Below are positions 18,706 through 27,044 of a stretch of 64,000 bases of DNA, in pieces (within the stretch, counting starts at the first letter, position 1; each line of letters opens with the position of its first letter). The notes beneath the pieces are model-generated. The model was not told the origin of the DNA, searched no databases, and worked only from the letters and a program-made list of their open reading frames with translations. The stretch spans positions 62,001-126,000 of the forward strand of contig QEVF01000002.1 in assembly GCA_003576915.1 (NCBI GenBank). The letters run 5' to 3'. The position numbers and the translations under genes are program-made. Source of the DNA: Planctomycetota bacterium (GTDB lineage: Bacteria; Planctomycetota; UBA8742; UBA2392).

Positions 18706-19557
18706 TCAAAGGCTGGTGCGGGAACTGCGTCCTGCCATGGCCATCTGCAGGCGGATGAACTCATCGGCGGGGCAGAAGCGCTTGCCGAAGCAGTGGCTGC
18801 GTGCGTGCCCGGGCCCGTGGTAGTCGGCTCCACCGGAAATCAGCAAACCATGCTTGCGTGCAATCTTCAGGTAGCGCTGGACATGAATCTCATCATGGTC
18901 AGGGTGCAGGCACTCAATGCCATCCAGACCCTGTCGGCGCGCATCCTCAATTGCGGCATCGCCGTCCGGATAGAGTCCGGGATGTGCAAGCATGGCTACC
19001 CCGCCGGCCTCCTGCACGGCCTGTATGGCCACGCCCACCGATTCGCGTCGGTGGGGGACATAGCCTGGCCGGCCCTTGCGCAGATATCGTGCAAAGGCCT
19101 CATCCTCGCTGGCGGCGTGGCCGGCAGCCACCAGTGCCCGGGCCATGACAGGGCGCGAGGGAGCCGTTCCCGGCGGGGTCGGCGGCAGGTCAAAGACGAG
19201 CCCGACGGCTTGGAGTCTGGCGTGCATCTCCCTGAACCGGTCCAGGCGACGCATCTGCATTTCCCTGCACAATGCCTGAAGGCGCTCACTGGCGGAGTCC
19301 ACGCCAAGACCCAGAAGGTGAACCTCGCCGCCGGCGGCTTCGCATGTAATCTCGACTCCCGCAATGAACCCGACGCCGAGTTCCGACGCAGCCCTGCGTG
19401 CCTCCTCGTGGGCTGCCGTCGTGTCGTGGTCTGTAACGGCCAGATGGCGGATGCCGCGCTGCGCTGCTGCAGCCATGAGTTCGCGCGGCGTCAGGCGACC
19501 ATCGGAGGCGGTGGTGTGGCTGTGGAGGTCGGCGCGGGACTCTGCACTGTCGGGCAT
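18706..19557 (-). CDS. PHP-domain phosphoesterase (TrpH/YciV-like)
   Basis: A metal-dependent phosphoesterase of 283 residues. The metal ligands are visible in order: DLHSHTTASDG (10-20), VTDHDT, GVEIT, the late AMLAHPGLY, and the C-terminal SGGADYHG. This pattern and length match the TrpH/YciV family, some members of which are 5'-3' exonucleases acting on RNA or short oligonucleotides (RNase AM) or 3',5'-nucleotide bisphosphatases. It is not the HisK/HisJ histidinol phosphatase type. It is divergent from crcB. Confidence 0.88.
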   Translation of the reverse strand: MPDSAESRADLHSHTTASDGRLTPRELMAAAAQRGIRHLAVTDHDTTAAHEEARRAASELGVGFIAGVEITCEAAGGEVHLLGLGVDSASERLQALCREMQMRRLDRFREMHARLQAVGLVFDLPPTPPGTAPSRPVMARALVAAGHAASEDEAFARYLRKGRPGYVPHRRESVGVAIQAVQEAGGVAMLAHPGLYPDGDAAIEDARRQGLDGIECLHPDHDEIHVQRYLKIARKHGLLISGGADYHGPGHARSHCFGKRFCPADEFIRLQMAMAGRSSRTSL

Positions 19558-19607
19558 GCAGCGCCAAGAGTAAGGTTTCAGGCCGGGTCTTCAACTATGG
19601 GGAAGCC

Positions 19608-19982
19608 ATGAAGCTGTTCCTGCTGGTCTGTGTTGGAGGGGCGCTGGGTTCGGGTATACGTTACGGAGCAGAGCTCGCGCTGAAATCGGTGGTGCCGGCG
19701 TGTGCGGCGGCGTTCCCCTGGGCGACCCTTCTGGTCAATCTGGCGGGGTGCTTTGCCATAGGGTTGGGCTATGGCTGGCTGGCCAGAGACAGCCAGCCTT
19801 GGGCGGAAGAACTGCGCGCACTGCTGTTGGTCGGTGTCTGTGGGGGGCTCACCACGTTCAGCAGCTTCGCCAACCAGACGCTCGCCCTCGACAGCGGCAA
19901 GGGATTGCTCAATGTGGCGGCCTCGGTGCTGGGCTGCCTTGCCATGGCCTGGGCCGGACTTGCGCTGAGCGGGGGTCGCTGA
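19608..19982 (+). CDS. crcB: Fluoride exporter CrcB/Fluc
   Basis: A small dimeric fluoride channel that protects cells from cytoplasmic fluoride. The 124 residues contain four hydrophobic helices and the family signatures GGALGSGIRYG (10-20), LLVNLAGCF (the pore-lining Asn) and GVCGGLTTFSSFANQ. The yacG ATG starts 1 base after the stop codon, so the two are co-transcribed. I did not see a fluoride riboswitch in the 50 bases upstream. Confidence 0.93.
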   Translation: MKLFLLVCVGGALGSGIRYGAELALKSVVPACAAAFPWATLLVNLAGCFAIGLGYGWLARDSQPWAEELRALLLVGVCGGLTTFSSFANQTLALDSGKGLLNVAASVLGCLAMAWAGLALSGGR

Positions 19983-19983
19983 G

Positions 19984-20223
19984 ATGGTCTGCAATCCCAA
20001 AGCCAAAAAGTGCCCTGAGTGCGGCGCGCGGTTCAATTTCGCCAGCGCGGCGGAACATCCCTGGTTTCCCTTTTGTTCGGAGCGCTGCAAGCTCCTTGAT
20101 CTTGGCCGCTGGCTGAAGGGTGAGTATGCCATCACCGAGGATCTGTCGCGCGGCCAGGATCTTCGGGACAAGGCCATAGACCTGGACGACCCGGACGTGA
20201 AGGCCGCCCTGGACGACACGTAG
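19984..20223 (+). CDS. yacG: YacG-type DNA gyrase inhibitor / zinc protein
   Basis: A 79-residue zinc-ribbon protein. Two cysteine pairs are visible: CPECGARF (10-17) and PFCSERCKLLDLGRWL, the YacG signature that binds zinc and, in characterised homologues, gyrase. The acidic C-terminal tail is a little longer than usual. It abuts crcB. The 121 bases between it and truD (20224-20344) hold only a short hairpin (TCGGAG-TTG-CTCCGA) without a U-tract. Confidence 0.88.
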   Translation: MVCNPKAKKCPECGARFNFASAAEHPWFPFCSERCKLLDLGRWLKGEYAITEDLSRGQDLRDKAIDLDDPDVKAALDDT

Positions 20224-20344
20224 AGCAAGCTCGGAGTTGCTCCGAAGGCTGTCGCTTGCGGCGAACATGGCGGTTCCCCCAATACGCGGTGCGCTCCGCG
20301 GGCTTGTTCCCCTCGTTCGCTGTCCGCCTCGCCGCACCTGGCTC

Positions 20345-21532
20345 TTAGCGGCGGCCCGGCAGCAGGACCAGCCTTCGGGCGACAATGGTAGCGAAGCTGC
20401 CTCGCGGAAGCGTGAAGGCCGTTTCAACCTTCCAGCGGCCGGGGTTCAGGTCGTCTTCCTGGACGTTTCCCACATGCAGATTTCGGGGCATGAGAAGGAT
20501 GGCCCGCATGGCGCCCTTGAAGCGCGTGCGCTCCAGCCCCTTGAGTTCGAGCATTTCCTGTGTGATTCCTTCGGCTTCAAGCGTGGCCCTGATGTAGGGA
20601 GCTGCCAGGGGGGTGGCCTGAATATCCGTGCGGGGGCCCAGCAGGGGGAACTGCGCGGCACGCCATGTATCCATCTGGCTTTCACTGAGGCGCCGGTGCA
20701 TCGGAATGAAGCCGGCGCGATTCTGCACCTGCACGACCTCAAGGTCTCCGGAGTCACGCAAGGCCTCGATGAAACGGCGCAGGCTCTCGTTGAACAAGAA
20801 GCTCTGGTAGGCAGCCACGTACATGATGCGCAGCGGGGGCGTAATGCGCTCAAAGCACTCAGCAAAGCTCGCTGGATGCTGGACCAGAAACTCTATCAGC
20901 GCCGCTTCCGGCGAGCGTTTCATCCGCCGGTGAATGGCCTCCCATTGCCCCCAAAGTTCTTTTGCCAGACGGCGGTTCTGTTTGTCGCGCAGGCTCTGCT
21001 TGCGGTGGGGAACGGCGAGGTGAAGGCGCAGCGCCTCTTCGAACCTTCCCAGGATCAGGGCTTTGGCAATGAAGCCCTCGCCGTGCATGTTGGAGCCAAA
21101 GCGCTGGTTGTCGTAGTAGTTGGGCACGCCAAAGCGGGCGAGTTCGTCCGCATTGGCGGCAACGGCGTCGCGCTCCCACTCATTAAGGCCGCGCAGCACA
21201 AGCTTGAAGCGGTTCTCGTCAATGAATGCCGCAGTCAGTGGACGGGAGGACTTGCCGGCAAAGCTGAGGCTGAATCGCTCGTCCGAGATCTCCGACGAAA
21301 GAGGTTTTTCGCTGGAGAACAACTGGGAGGCTTCGGCGTGCTTATCCTTGAGGCCGCTGGCGGAAAGCTGCTTCGGCCGCAGCCCTGCCCGGCGCGCGAT
21401 GATCTCCAGCGCCTCCATGGTGCTCAGGGACCGCTTTTCCAGCCGGTAGACGAAGTAGCGTCCCTCGGCTTCGGGCGTGAAGTTGCTGACTTCTTCGACA
21501 ATGAAATCAGAAGGAACCTGGCGCAGTTTCAT
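20345..21532 (-). CDS. truD: tRNA pseudouridine(13) synthase TruD
   Basis: Modifies U13 in tRNA-Glu. The catalytic Asp is in SGLKDKHA, with the TruD-specific NYYDNQRFGS and, later, LPLLGPRTDI. From the ATG at 21532 the product is 395 residues, longer than E. coli TruD but within the broader family. An upstream ATG at 21583 is possible but leaves a non-conserved N-terminus. The N-terminal VPSDFIVEEV is characteristic. It converges with yacG and is followed on the same strand by nothing obvious. Confidence 0.9.
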   Translation of the reverse strand: MKLRQVPSDFIVEEVSNFTPEAEGRYFVYRLEKRSLSTMEALEIIARRAGLRPKQLSASGLKDKHAEASQLFSSEKPLSSEISDERFSLSFAGKSSRPLTAAFIDENRFKLVLRGLNEWERDAVAANADELARFGVPNYYDNQRFGSNMHGEGFIAKALILGRFEEALRLHLAVPHRKQSLRDKQNRRLAKELWGQWEAIHRRMKRSPEAALIEFLVQHPASFAECFERITPPLRIMYVAAYQSFLFNESLRRFIEALRDSGDLEVVQVQNRAGFIPMHRRLSESQMDTWRAAQFPLLGPRTDIQATPLAAPYIRATLEAEGITQEMLELKGLERTRFKGAMRAILLMPRNLHVGNVQEDDLNPGRWKVETAFTLPRGSFATIVARRLVLLPGRR

Positions 21533-21584
21533 GGAGCACCCGTAAGGGGCGCCATATATGTCGCCCCCGGGCATCAAACGCAAC

Positions 21585-23645
21585 CTACTTCGCGAGCTTC
21601 TTGGCGCTTTCGAGAAGTTTCAGGGCAGCCCCATTGGGTTGTGCCGGGGCCAGGGTGTTCTCGCTGTAGCGTTGCAGAGCATCGCGAGCCTCGGCAAAGC
21701 TCCGCCTGGCGTACTGAATGGCCCCTAAAAGCAACCATGGTTTGTCGCTCAAGGGGCGCTGCTCGCAGGTCTGGCGCAGGGTGTCAAAGTGTCGTGTGAA
21801 TTCGGCCCCATCCGCGTAGGCACCGGCGAGGGGCAAGCTGTAGGCCTCGGCCCCAAGCGCCTCGATCTGCTGTGCCGCAAGGAGTTGCTCCAGGGCCGCG
21901 CAGGCCCGTTCGTAGTCGGCCAGGGCGAAGTTGACCTTGAGCAGGCAGAGCGGTATGTCCTTCAACGCGGGATCGAGTTCGGCGGCCGCGAGGTACTTGC
22001 CGCGGGCTGCTTCGTATTGCCGGTCTCTGAATAGACGCTCCGCTTCACCCAACACGATGCGCGGGTTGGCAACTTCGGGAGTCCGAGGTACTTCGGCGTC
22101 CGCGTCATACCGGGCCTGTCCGAGCAACCGGTTCAACTCCTGAAGCGTCACGTTGCGGGGCTCGGCACGAAGCGCTACAGCAAGATTCGTTCGAGCACTG
22201 GAGAATCGACCTTCACTGATGTCGCAGGCTGCCAGCAACAGGCGAGGCAAGGCGGCAATCTGGTCCGTGTTCCGCGCGGCTATGACGGGCCGCTTCCAGG
22301 CCTCGTAATCGGACTCGCGCTCGAAAAGGGGCCGCAATGCGGCAAGCTTCATGCGCTCGGCTTCCGGAGCGCGCAGGAACCACGCCTGGTAGGCAGTGGC
22401 GGCATCGATCAGTTCACCCCGCCCCACCAGGGCGACAAAGAGCAGGTGGAACACGTTGAGGTCCTTCTGGTCCTCGCTTACCAGCGGTTCAAGCAGTCGC
22501 AAAGCTCCATCGTAGTCCAGCCTGCGAATGGACTTTCGGGCATCGTCGATGGTGCCGGCCAGTGAAGGGGCGGGTTTCTCTTCGGGAGGCTTCGGGGGCT
22601 CCTGCCTGTCGGGTTTTGGCGGCTGCGGTCTCACGTCGAGGGGATCATCCTCAAGCTTGCGGCTTTCCATGTAGTCAAGCAGCGGCCGCGCGAGGTTGTC
22701 CAGGCGGCTCTCGATCAGAAGGGCCAGCGCCGCGTTGCGGGCGCTTTCGTAGTAGCCTGCCGCAAACCAGAGCAGGCATGCTAACCGCGTTCGTGCCGCC
22801 GTCGGCTTCACGGGACCGCTGGTCGATTCAAGACGCCGGGCGGCCAGGGCCAGTGGAGCGGCGGCGGGGCGGGCGTCAGCGATCCATTGCAGCAAGGTAG
22901 CCGGACTGGTCAGTTCATCTGCGATGTGGGCAAATCGCAGTGCCATGAGGTCGTCGCCGTCAGCCGCGAGACTTACGGCAAGGCCAGCATAGGCCAGACC
23001 ATGACGGGGTCGGTCCATGGCTGAGCAGATGAAGAAGCGGGCCGCCTCATCGAAGGCCGCCGACTGCATGTGTCGCGTTGCCCGGCTCATGCTGCGGTCG
23101 ATGGCCAGGGCTACGTCAATGGCTGCCAGCAGGTCCGTAACCTGGCCGTCCGTTCCCGCTAGCTCTTCGGCGCGGAGCAACGCCAGGCGTGCGCGACTCA
23201 TGTCGCGGTCAAGGAGCAGCAAGGCTCCGGTGAGGAAGCAAAGTTCGGCGTTACTGGCCGCAGGCGTTGCCAACTCCAGCAGCCGCGGGTTGACATCCGC
23301 GGGCGGGACTCGTTCACGCAACAACGCGCTGCGGGAAAGCACCGAGAGATCCTGCGCGAGGGCGCGACGCATGTGCCTGGCTGAGTCGCCGAACTGGGCA
23401 AGCCAGAAAAGCGTCAGGCTCATTTGCAGGTTTTCATCTGCGCCCAGGGGCTGTGCCTTGAGCGCGGCCAGCCCTCGTTCAAGTGCGGCACCGTTCATAC
23501 CCCGCGCAAGGGCTGCCTGGGCATCGATCAGGGCCGTTCCCGTGCGGGTGGCAGGGCCTTCCGCCTGCAGGCACCCGGCAAACAGACCCAGCGCTCCCAG
23601 GATCGGGAGCGCCAGGCGTTGGAAACGGCTCTGAAAAGAGGCCAC
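21585..23645 (-). CDS. Large TPR-like lipoprotein
   Basis: A 686-residue envelope protein. The GTG at 23645 gives a clean lipoprotein signal, LALPILGALGLFAGC, with the lipidated Cys at about 25; an earlier ATG at 23705 would bury it behind a non-conserved basic extension. Two blocks of helical repeats of TPR type (about 40-330 and 375-680) are separated by a proline/lysine-rich linker near 345-370. No enzyme motif is visible. It begins 1 base after the stop of a smaller lipoprotein gene, so the two are probably made together. The role is likely scaffold or assembly at the envelope, by inference only. Confidence 0.75.
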   Translation of the reverse strand: MASFQSRFQRLALPILGALGLFAGCLQAEGPATRTGTALIDAQAALARGMNGAALERGLAALKAQPLGADENLQMSLTLFWLAQFGDSARHMRRALAQDLSVLSRSALLRERVPPADVNPRLLELATPAASNAELCFLTGALLLLDRDMSRARLALLRAEELAGTDGQVTDLLAAIDVALAIDRSMSRATRHMQSAAFDEAARFFICSAMDRPRHGLAYAGLAVSLAADGDDLMALRFAHIADELTSPATLLQWIADARPAAAPLALAARRLESTSGPVKPTAARTRLACLLWFAAGYYESARNAALALLIESRLDNLARPLLDYMESRKLEDDPLDVRPQPPKPDRQEPPKPPEEKPAPSLAGTIDDARKSIRRLDYDGALRLLEPLVSEDQKDLNVFHLLFVALVGRGELIDAATAYQAWFLRAPEAERMKLAALRPLFERESDYEAWKRPVIAARNTDQIAALPRLLLAACDISEGRFSSARTNLAVALRAEPRNVTLQELNRLLGQARYDADAEVPRTPEVANPRIVLGEAERLFRDRQYEAARGKYLAAAELDPALKDIPLCLLKVNFALADYERACAALEQLLAAQQIEALGAEAYSLPLAGAYADGAEFTRHFDTLRQTCEQRPLSDKPWLLLGAIQYARRSFAEARDALQRYSENTLAPAQPNGAALKLLESAKKLAK

Positions 23646-23646
23646 G

Positions 23647-24144
23647 TTACTTGCCGCCAGCCGCGCCGGCCTTGGCCTTCTTCTGCTGGTTGGCCGTGGC
23701 GGCATTCATGAGTTCAGCCTCCAGCTTGTTATCCCGGCTCATCTCGCTCCAGCCGCGTCCGCCGTGCAGCGTGTGTCCCCCGGTTGCCTCGCCGTAGCTC
23801 TGCCCCGTGTAGACCTCGCGGCGCGCTACGATAAGCGGCTCAAAGAAGCCATCAGCGTTCTTGCGGGGATAGGCGTCTACGCGCAGGCGCTGTTTGTCCA
23901 GCCCCACGGCCTTCACCGGGCTGATGTACTGCCAGCGTTCGAACTGCTGCTCATGGCCGTCGAGAAGGAAAACATTCTCCTTTCCGAACTTGGCCACCAT
24001 GGCGTCGCGGATGGCGTTGTCCACAGTGACGTAATCGTCGCCGTGAACGCCATCCAGCGCGTAATAGACGTCGTCCTGGAAGAAAGTGCAGCCGGAAAGC
24101 GCCAAAGCGCCCATGGCCGCCAGACAGAGAACAAGTCGCTTCAT
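23647..24144 (-). CDS. Small lipoprotein of unknown function
   Basis: A 165-residue product with an unambiguous type II signal: MKRLVLCLAAMGALALSGC, lipidated Cys19. The ATG at 24144 has GGAG 8 bases before it, so the longer upstream frame is rejected. The mature part is mixed alpha/beta with a basic, Ala/Gly-rich tail (NQQKKAKAGAAGGK). It includes aromatic segments such as QDDVYYALDGVHGDDYVTV. I do not recognise the family. It is the upstream partner of the TPR lipoprotein and may act with it in the envelope. Confidence 0.72.
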   Translation of the reverse strand: MKRLVLCLAAMGALALSGCTFFQDDVYYALDGVHGDDYVTVDNAIRDAMVAKFGKENVFLLDGHEQQFERWQYISPVKAVGLDKQRLRVDAYPRKNADGFFEPLIVARREVYTGQSYGEATGGHTLHGGRGWSEMSRDNKLEAELMNAATANQQKKAKAGAAGGK

Positions 24145-24276
24145 TGGGAAAGCTCCATTTACGGCCTGTAGGGGCGGCCGAGAGCAGTTCCGGGGCTTCA
24201 ATAAGCGTACCCCGCAAAAGGCTTTATGCAAGGAGCTTGGGGTGACTTTGCGTTACCAGAGCTGGCTTGAGGCCCA

Positions 24277-24930
24277 TTACGAGTAACGCTCCTCTTTCCA
24301 TGGGTCGCCGTGGTTATGGTAGCCGCGCACCTCCCAGAAGCCCCGTTTGTCTTTGAGCATGAACTCGATGCCTTTGACCCACTTGGCGCTCTTCCAAGCA
24401 TACAGGGACGGAATCCAACCCCTCACGGGACCTCCATGAATGCGCTCCAGTGGGGCACCACCCCATGAGTGGATCAACATGGCCTGGGGGTCTTCGTTGA
24501 GATCTTTGAGCGGGACGTTGGTGGAGTAGCCATCATAGCTGTGAAACATGACATGGGTGGCATGGGGGTCGGCTTTGACGGCGGCCATGAAGTCCGACCA
24601 AAGTACGCCCTCCACTCTGGAATCGAAGATCGACCAGCTCGTGACGCAGTGAAAGTCCGTGGTCAGTTTGGTCTGGGGCAGCTTCAGGAAGTCGGCCCAT
24701 GAAAAGACCTGACGTTGAGCAGCCCCCAAGACCTCCAGCATCCACTCATTTACGGGGATTTCGGGCTGAAGGCCAAGATCAAGCACCGGCCAGCCACTGA
24801 CGAGGCGCTGACCCGCCGGCAGTCGGTCACGCTGATGAGGGGAGTCGTGGCCGGTGCCGATGCCTTTGGCCGCCTTGTCTCGCGCCAGCTTCTGCTTTGC
24901 GTCGATCAGCTTCTCGTTGGGTTGGCTCAT
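24277..24930 (-). CDS. Sulfite-oxidase-fold molybdopterin-dependent oxidoreductase
   Basis: A 217-residue protein with only the Mo-pterin domain. The Mo-ligand Cys95 is in DFHCVTSWS, followed by SYDGYSTNVPL and GGPVRGWIPSLYAWKSAKWV, all typical of the sulfite oxidase / YedY (MsrP) superfamily. There is no Tat or Sec signal and no haem or dimerisation domain, so this short form is presumably cytoplasmic. The substrate is unknown. The 132 bases upstream of the lipoprotein start (24145-24276) hold nothing obvious. Confidence 0.86.
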   Translation of the reverse strand: MSQPNEKLIDAKQKLARDKAAKGIGTGHDSPHQRDRLPAGQRLVSGWPVLDLGLQPEIPVNEWMLEVLGAAQRQVFSWADFLKLPQTKLTTDFHCVTSWSIFDSRVEGVLWSDFMAAVKADPHATHVMFHSYDGYSTNVPLKDLNEDPQAMLIHSWGGAPLERIHGGPVRGWIPSLYAWKSAKWVKGIEFMLKDKRGFWEVRGYHNHGDPWKEERYS

Positions 24931-24990
24931 GGGGACAGTGTAGTCGCAATGGCACGCCCCGAAAAGCAGCCAAAATGGGGACTCGCAGCT

Positions 24991-25716
24991 TTAGGGTTTG
25001 CGCCAGTCCATGACCACAAATATCGGGACGCGCATGTTGTCGCCAAGCTGAGGTCGTTCCTTGACCGCCTGGGGAGTGGGCAGAGGCTCAATGAACTCGC
25101 GCAAATTGAAGCCGGCATCAAAGAATGCCCGCATGATGTGGGCCATAGGCCGGTGATACTGCCGAATCTCGATGCCCTTCCAGCGCGCGATGTTGGGGTA
25201 TTCGTCTGGGTAGCGATCCACGGGAAAGTGCATCTTCTGGCCCTTGCGGTCGCGGTGCCAGCCGCTTGGCGAGGTCGTGGCAAATGGCTGGAGGTTGGCA
25301 AGAATCACCCGGCCGCCCGGCTTGAGCACTCGAGCTTTCTCGCGAATGGCCGCGCGGTAGTCAGCAATGTCCACCAGCGCAACGTAGCTGATAACGAGGT
25401 CGAAGACGCAGTCGCCAAAGGGAAGTCTGGCCGCATCTCCGCTCTCATATCGACCGTGGGGGTCGCGCTTGCGTGCTTCTTCGAGCAGTCGCGAAGTGGG
25501 CTCCAGGCCCGTGACGACCGCACCGCGTTCCGACAACATGCGGCAGAATCGCCCCTCACCGCAGCCGACGTCCAGAACCCTCAGGCCCTGCACGTCGCCG
25601 CAGAGTTTGAGCATGACCGGATCCAGCAGGTGTGTGCGGTTGGCGTCCCCTTCATCCACGAAGCGTATCCAAGCCTCCGCCGACCGGTTCCAGCCCCCGC
25701 TTGGGTCATTTCGCAT
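24991..25716 (-). CDS. Class I SAM-dependent methyltransferase
   Basis: A 241-residue methyltransferase of the Methyltransf_11/25 type. SAM-binding motif I is VLDVGCGEGRF, the acidic end of strand 2 is in TGLEPTSRLLEEA, motif III-like is DLVISYVALVDI, and LKPGGRVILAN closes the fold. The ATG at 25716 is chosen because the family core starts soon after; no clear Shine-Dalgarno is seen there, and an upstream ATG at 25812 abuts the divergent TTG start. The substrate is unknown. It is divergent from the exporter operon. Confidence 0.82.
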   Translation of the reverse strand: MRNDPSGGWNRSAEAWIRFVDEGDANRTHLLDPVMLKLCGDVQGLRVLDVGCGEGRFCRMLSERGAVVTGLEPTSRLLEEARKRDPHGRYESGDAARLPFGDCVFDLVISYVALVDIADYRAAIREKARVLKPGGRVILANLQPFATTSPSGWHRDRKGQKMHFPVDRYPDEYPNIARWKGIEIRQYHRPMAHIMRAFFDAGFNLREFIEPLPTPQAVKERPQLGDNMRVPIFVVMDWRKP

Positions 25717-25812
25717 GGAAGCAGTATATCCAGAACGGGCCACTTGCTGCTTTCGCCCGGGCCGCCAAAGCGCATAATCCGCGCCAATGGTTGCGGGTAC
25801 GAGGGGTGCCAA

Positions 25813-27033
25813 TTGAAGCGTGCACTGGTCTATGGGGCGTTGCTGATCATTCTCGCGGCCGGCACAGGCGCCCTGTTGTTTAACCTGTTCAAGGCCACCC
25901 GTGTGGACGTGGCCCGGGTCACTCGTGGTCCCGCCGTGGCAACGGTTTACGCTACGGGCTTTGTGGAAGCGAAGGAGCGCCGCTCACTTAAGCCCTCGCG
26001 AGCCGGCATCGTGGACCGGATTCTGGTGAGCGAAGGCTCGGAGGTGAAGGCCGGTAGCCTGCTGGTCGTCATGCGCGATAGCGCGCTTCAGGCGCGTCAG
26101 CAGGCCGCGCAGGCCCAGGTTCAGGCGCTTCGCGAGAAGCTGGCGCCTGACAGCAGCTACCGCAAGAGCTGGGAGGCGCGCATCGCTGAACTGAGTCGCA
26201 CCGCCCAGCAGGCGCGGGAGCGTGCCGAGCGCCTGAAGAAACAGCTTGGGGCCGGAGGCGTCTCGCGCGACGACTTTGACGAAGCTGAGGCAAGGGCAGT
26301 GGCGGCCGAAGAGCGCCTGGTAACCATGCGGCGCGACGCAGAACAGACCCTGTCTGACCTCGCCAGCAGCCTGTCGGTCGCGCAGGCAGATCTGGATGTT
26401 GTGGCAGCCCAGGAACGTGACAACCGTGTGCTTTCGCCAATTGACGGTGTCGTGCTGGCAGTTCATGTCGAAGAGGGTGAGTTCGCGGGTCTGGATCGCG
26501 AACTCGTGAAGGTGGGCGATCTTCGGCAGCTCATCATTGAGGGGGAGGTGAACGAAGACGACATCTCGGGAGTAAGGGTCGGTGCCGAGGTGCTGACGCG
26601 CCTCGCGGGCTACGACGAGACTCTGGTCAAAGGGCGGGTCTATGAGATCCTGCCCGACGCCCTGCGTGCCACCAAGAGCTACCTGGTTCGGTGCAGCTTC
26701 GTGGATGCGGAGTTTGTACCTGCCGGCGAACTCAAACTGGCGGGTCGCACGCGCATCCATGACGACATCGAGCCGTTCTCAGGCATGACGGCGGAGCTGG
26801 GCATCGTAACCCGCCGTGTGGAGAGCACACTGGTGGTGCCGCGCACCGCCTTGACCGTGAATGGCAGTGTGTTTGTGGTTGACGGCGCGACCGTGCGCGA
26901 GGTCAAGGTGACGACAGGTGTGCAGAACTTCAACGTGGTTGAGGCCAAGAGCGGGCTCAATGAGGGTGATGTGGTCGCAGTGAGTGAAGTGGCAAATCTC
27001 AAGGACGGAGCCAGGGTCATCCCCCGGCAGTAG
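25813..27033 (+). CDS. Periplasmic adaptor (HlyD/MacA/DevB-like membrane fusion protein)
   Basis: The membrane-fusion subunit of a tripartite exporter, 406 residues from a TTG at 25813, with GAGGGG 6 bases upstream. An N-terminal anchor (ALVYGALLIILAAGTGALLF) is followed by half of a lipoyl domain (LKPSRAGIVDRILVSEGSEV). A coiled-coil hairpin spans about residues 90-200, then come the other lipoyl half (VLSPIDGVVLAVHVEEGEF) and beta-barrel domains. The permease starts 11 bases downstream and the ATPase overlaps the permease. This gene order (adaptor, permease, ATPase) is that of DevBCA. Confidence 0.88.
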   Translation: MKRALVYGALLIILAAGTGALLFNLFKATRVDVARVTRGPAVATVYATGFVEAKERRSLKPSRAGIVDRILVSEGSEVKAGSLLVVMRDSALQARQQAAQAQVQALREKLAPDSSYRKSWEARIAELSRTAQQARERAERLKKQLGAGGVSRDDFDEAEARAVAAEERLVTMRRDAEQTLSDLASSLSVAQADLDVVAAQERDNRVLSPIDGVVLAVHVEEGEFAGLDRELVKVGDLRQLIIEGEVNEDDISGVRVGAEVLTRLAGYDETLVKGRVYEILPDALRATKSYLVRCSFVDAEFVPAGELKLAGRTRIHDDIEPFSGMTAELGIVTRRVESTLVVPRTALTVNGSVFVVDGATVREVKVTTGVQNFNVVEAKSGLNEGDVVAVSEVANLKDGARVIPRQ

Positions 27034-27044
27034 CTCGGAGAATC

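Noticed and set aside
18706..19557. The PHP phosphoesterase as the missing histidinol phosphatase
   Set aside because: Its motif set and length match TrpH/YciV rather than HisJ/HisK, and it lies outside the his run.
20237..21799. A 520-codon plus-strand open frame lying over truD
   Set aside because: It is antisense to TruD, whose motifs are unmistakable; the overlapping protein is low-complexity and is a consequence of high GC.
24715..25812. A possible 366-residue N-terminal extension of the exporter adaptor
   Set aside because: The upstream part covers two minus-strand genes and lacks family features; the TTG at 25813 with GAGGGG before it gives the expected adaptor N-terminus.
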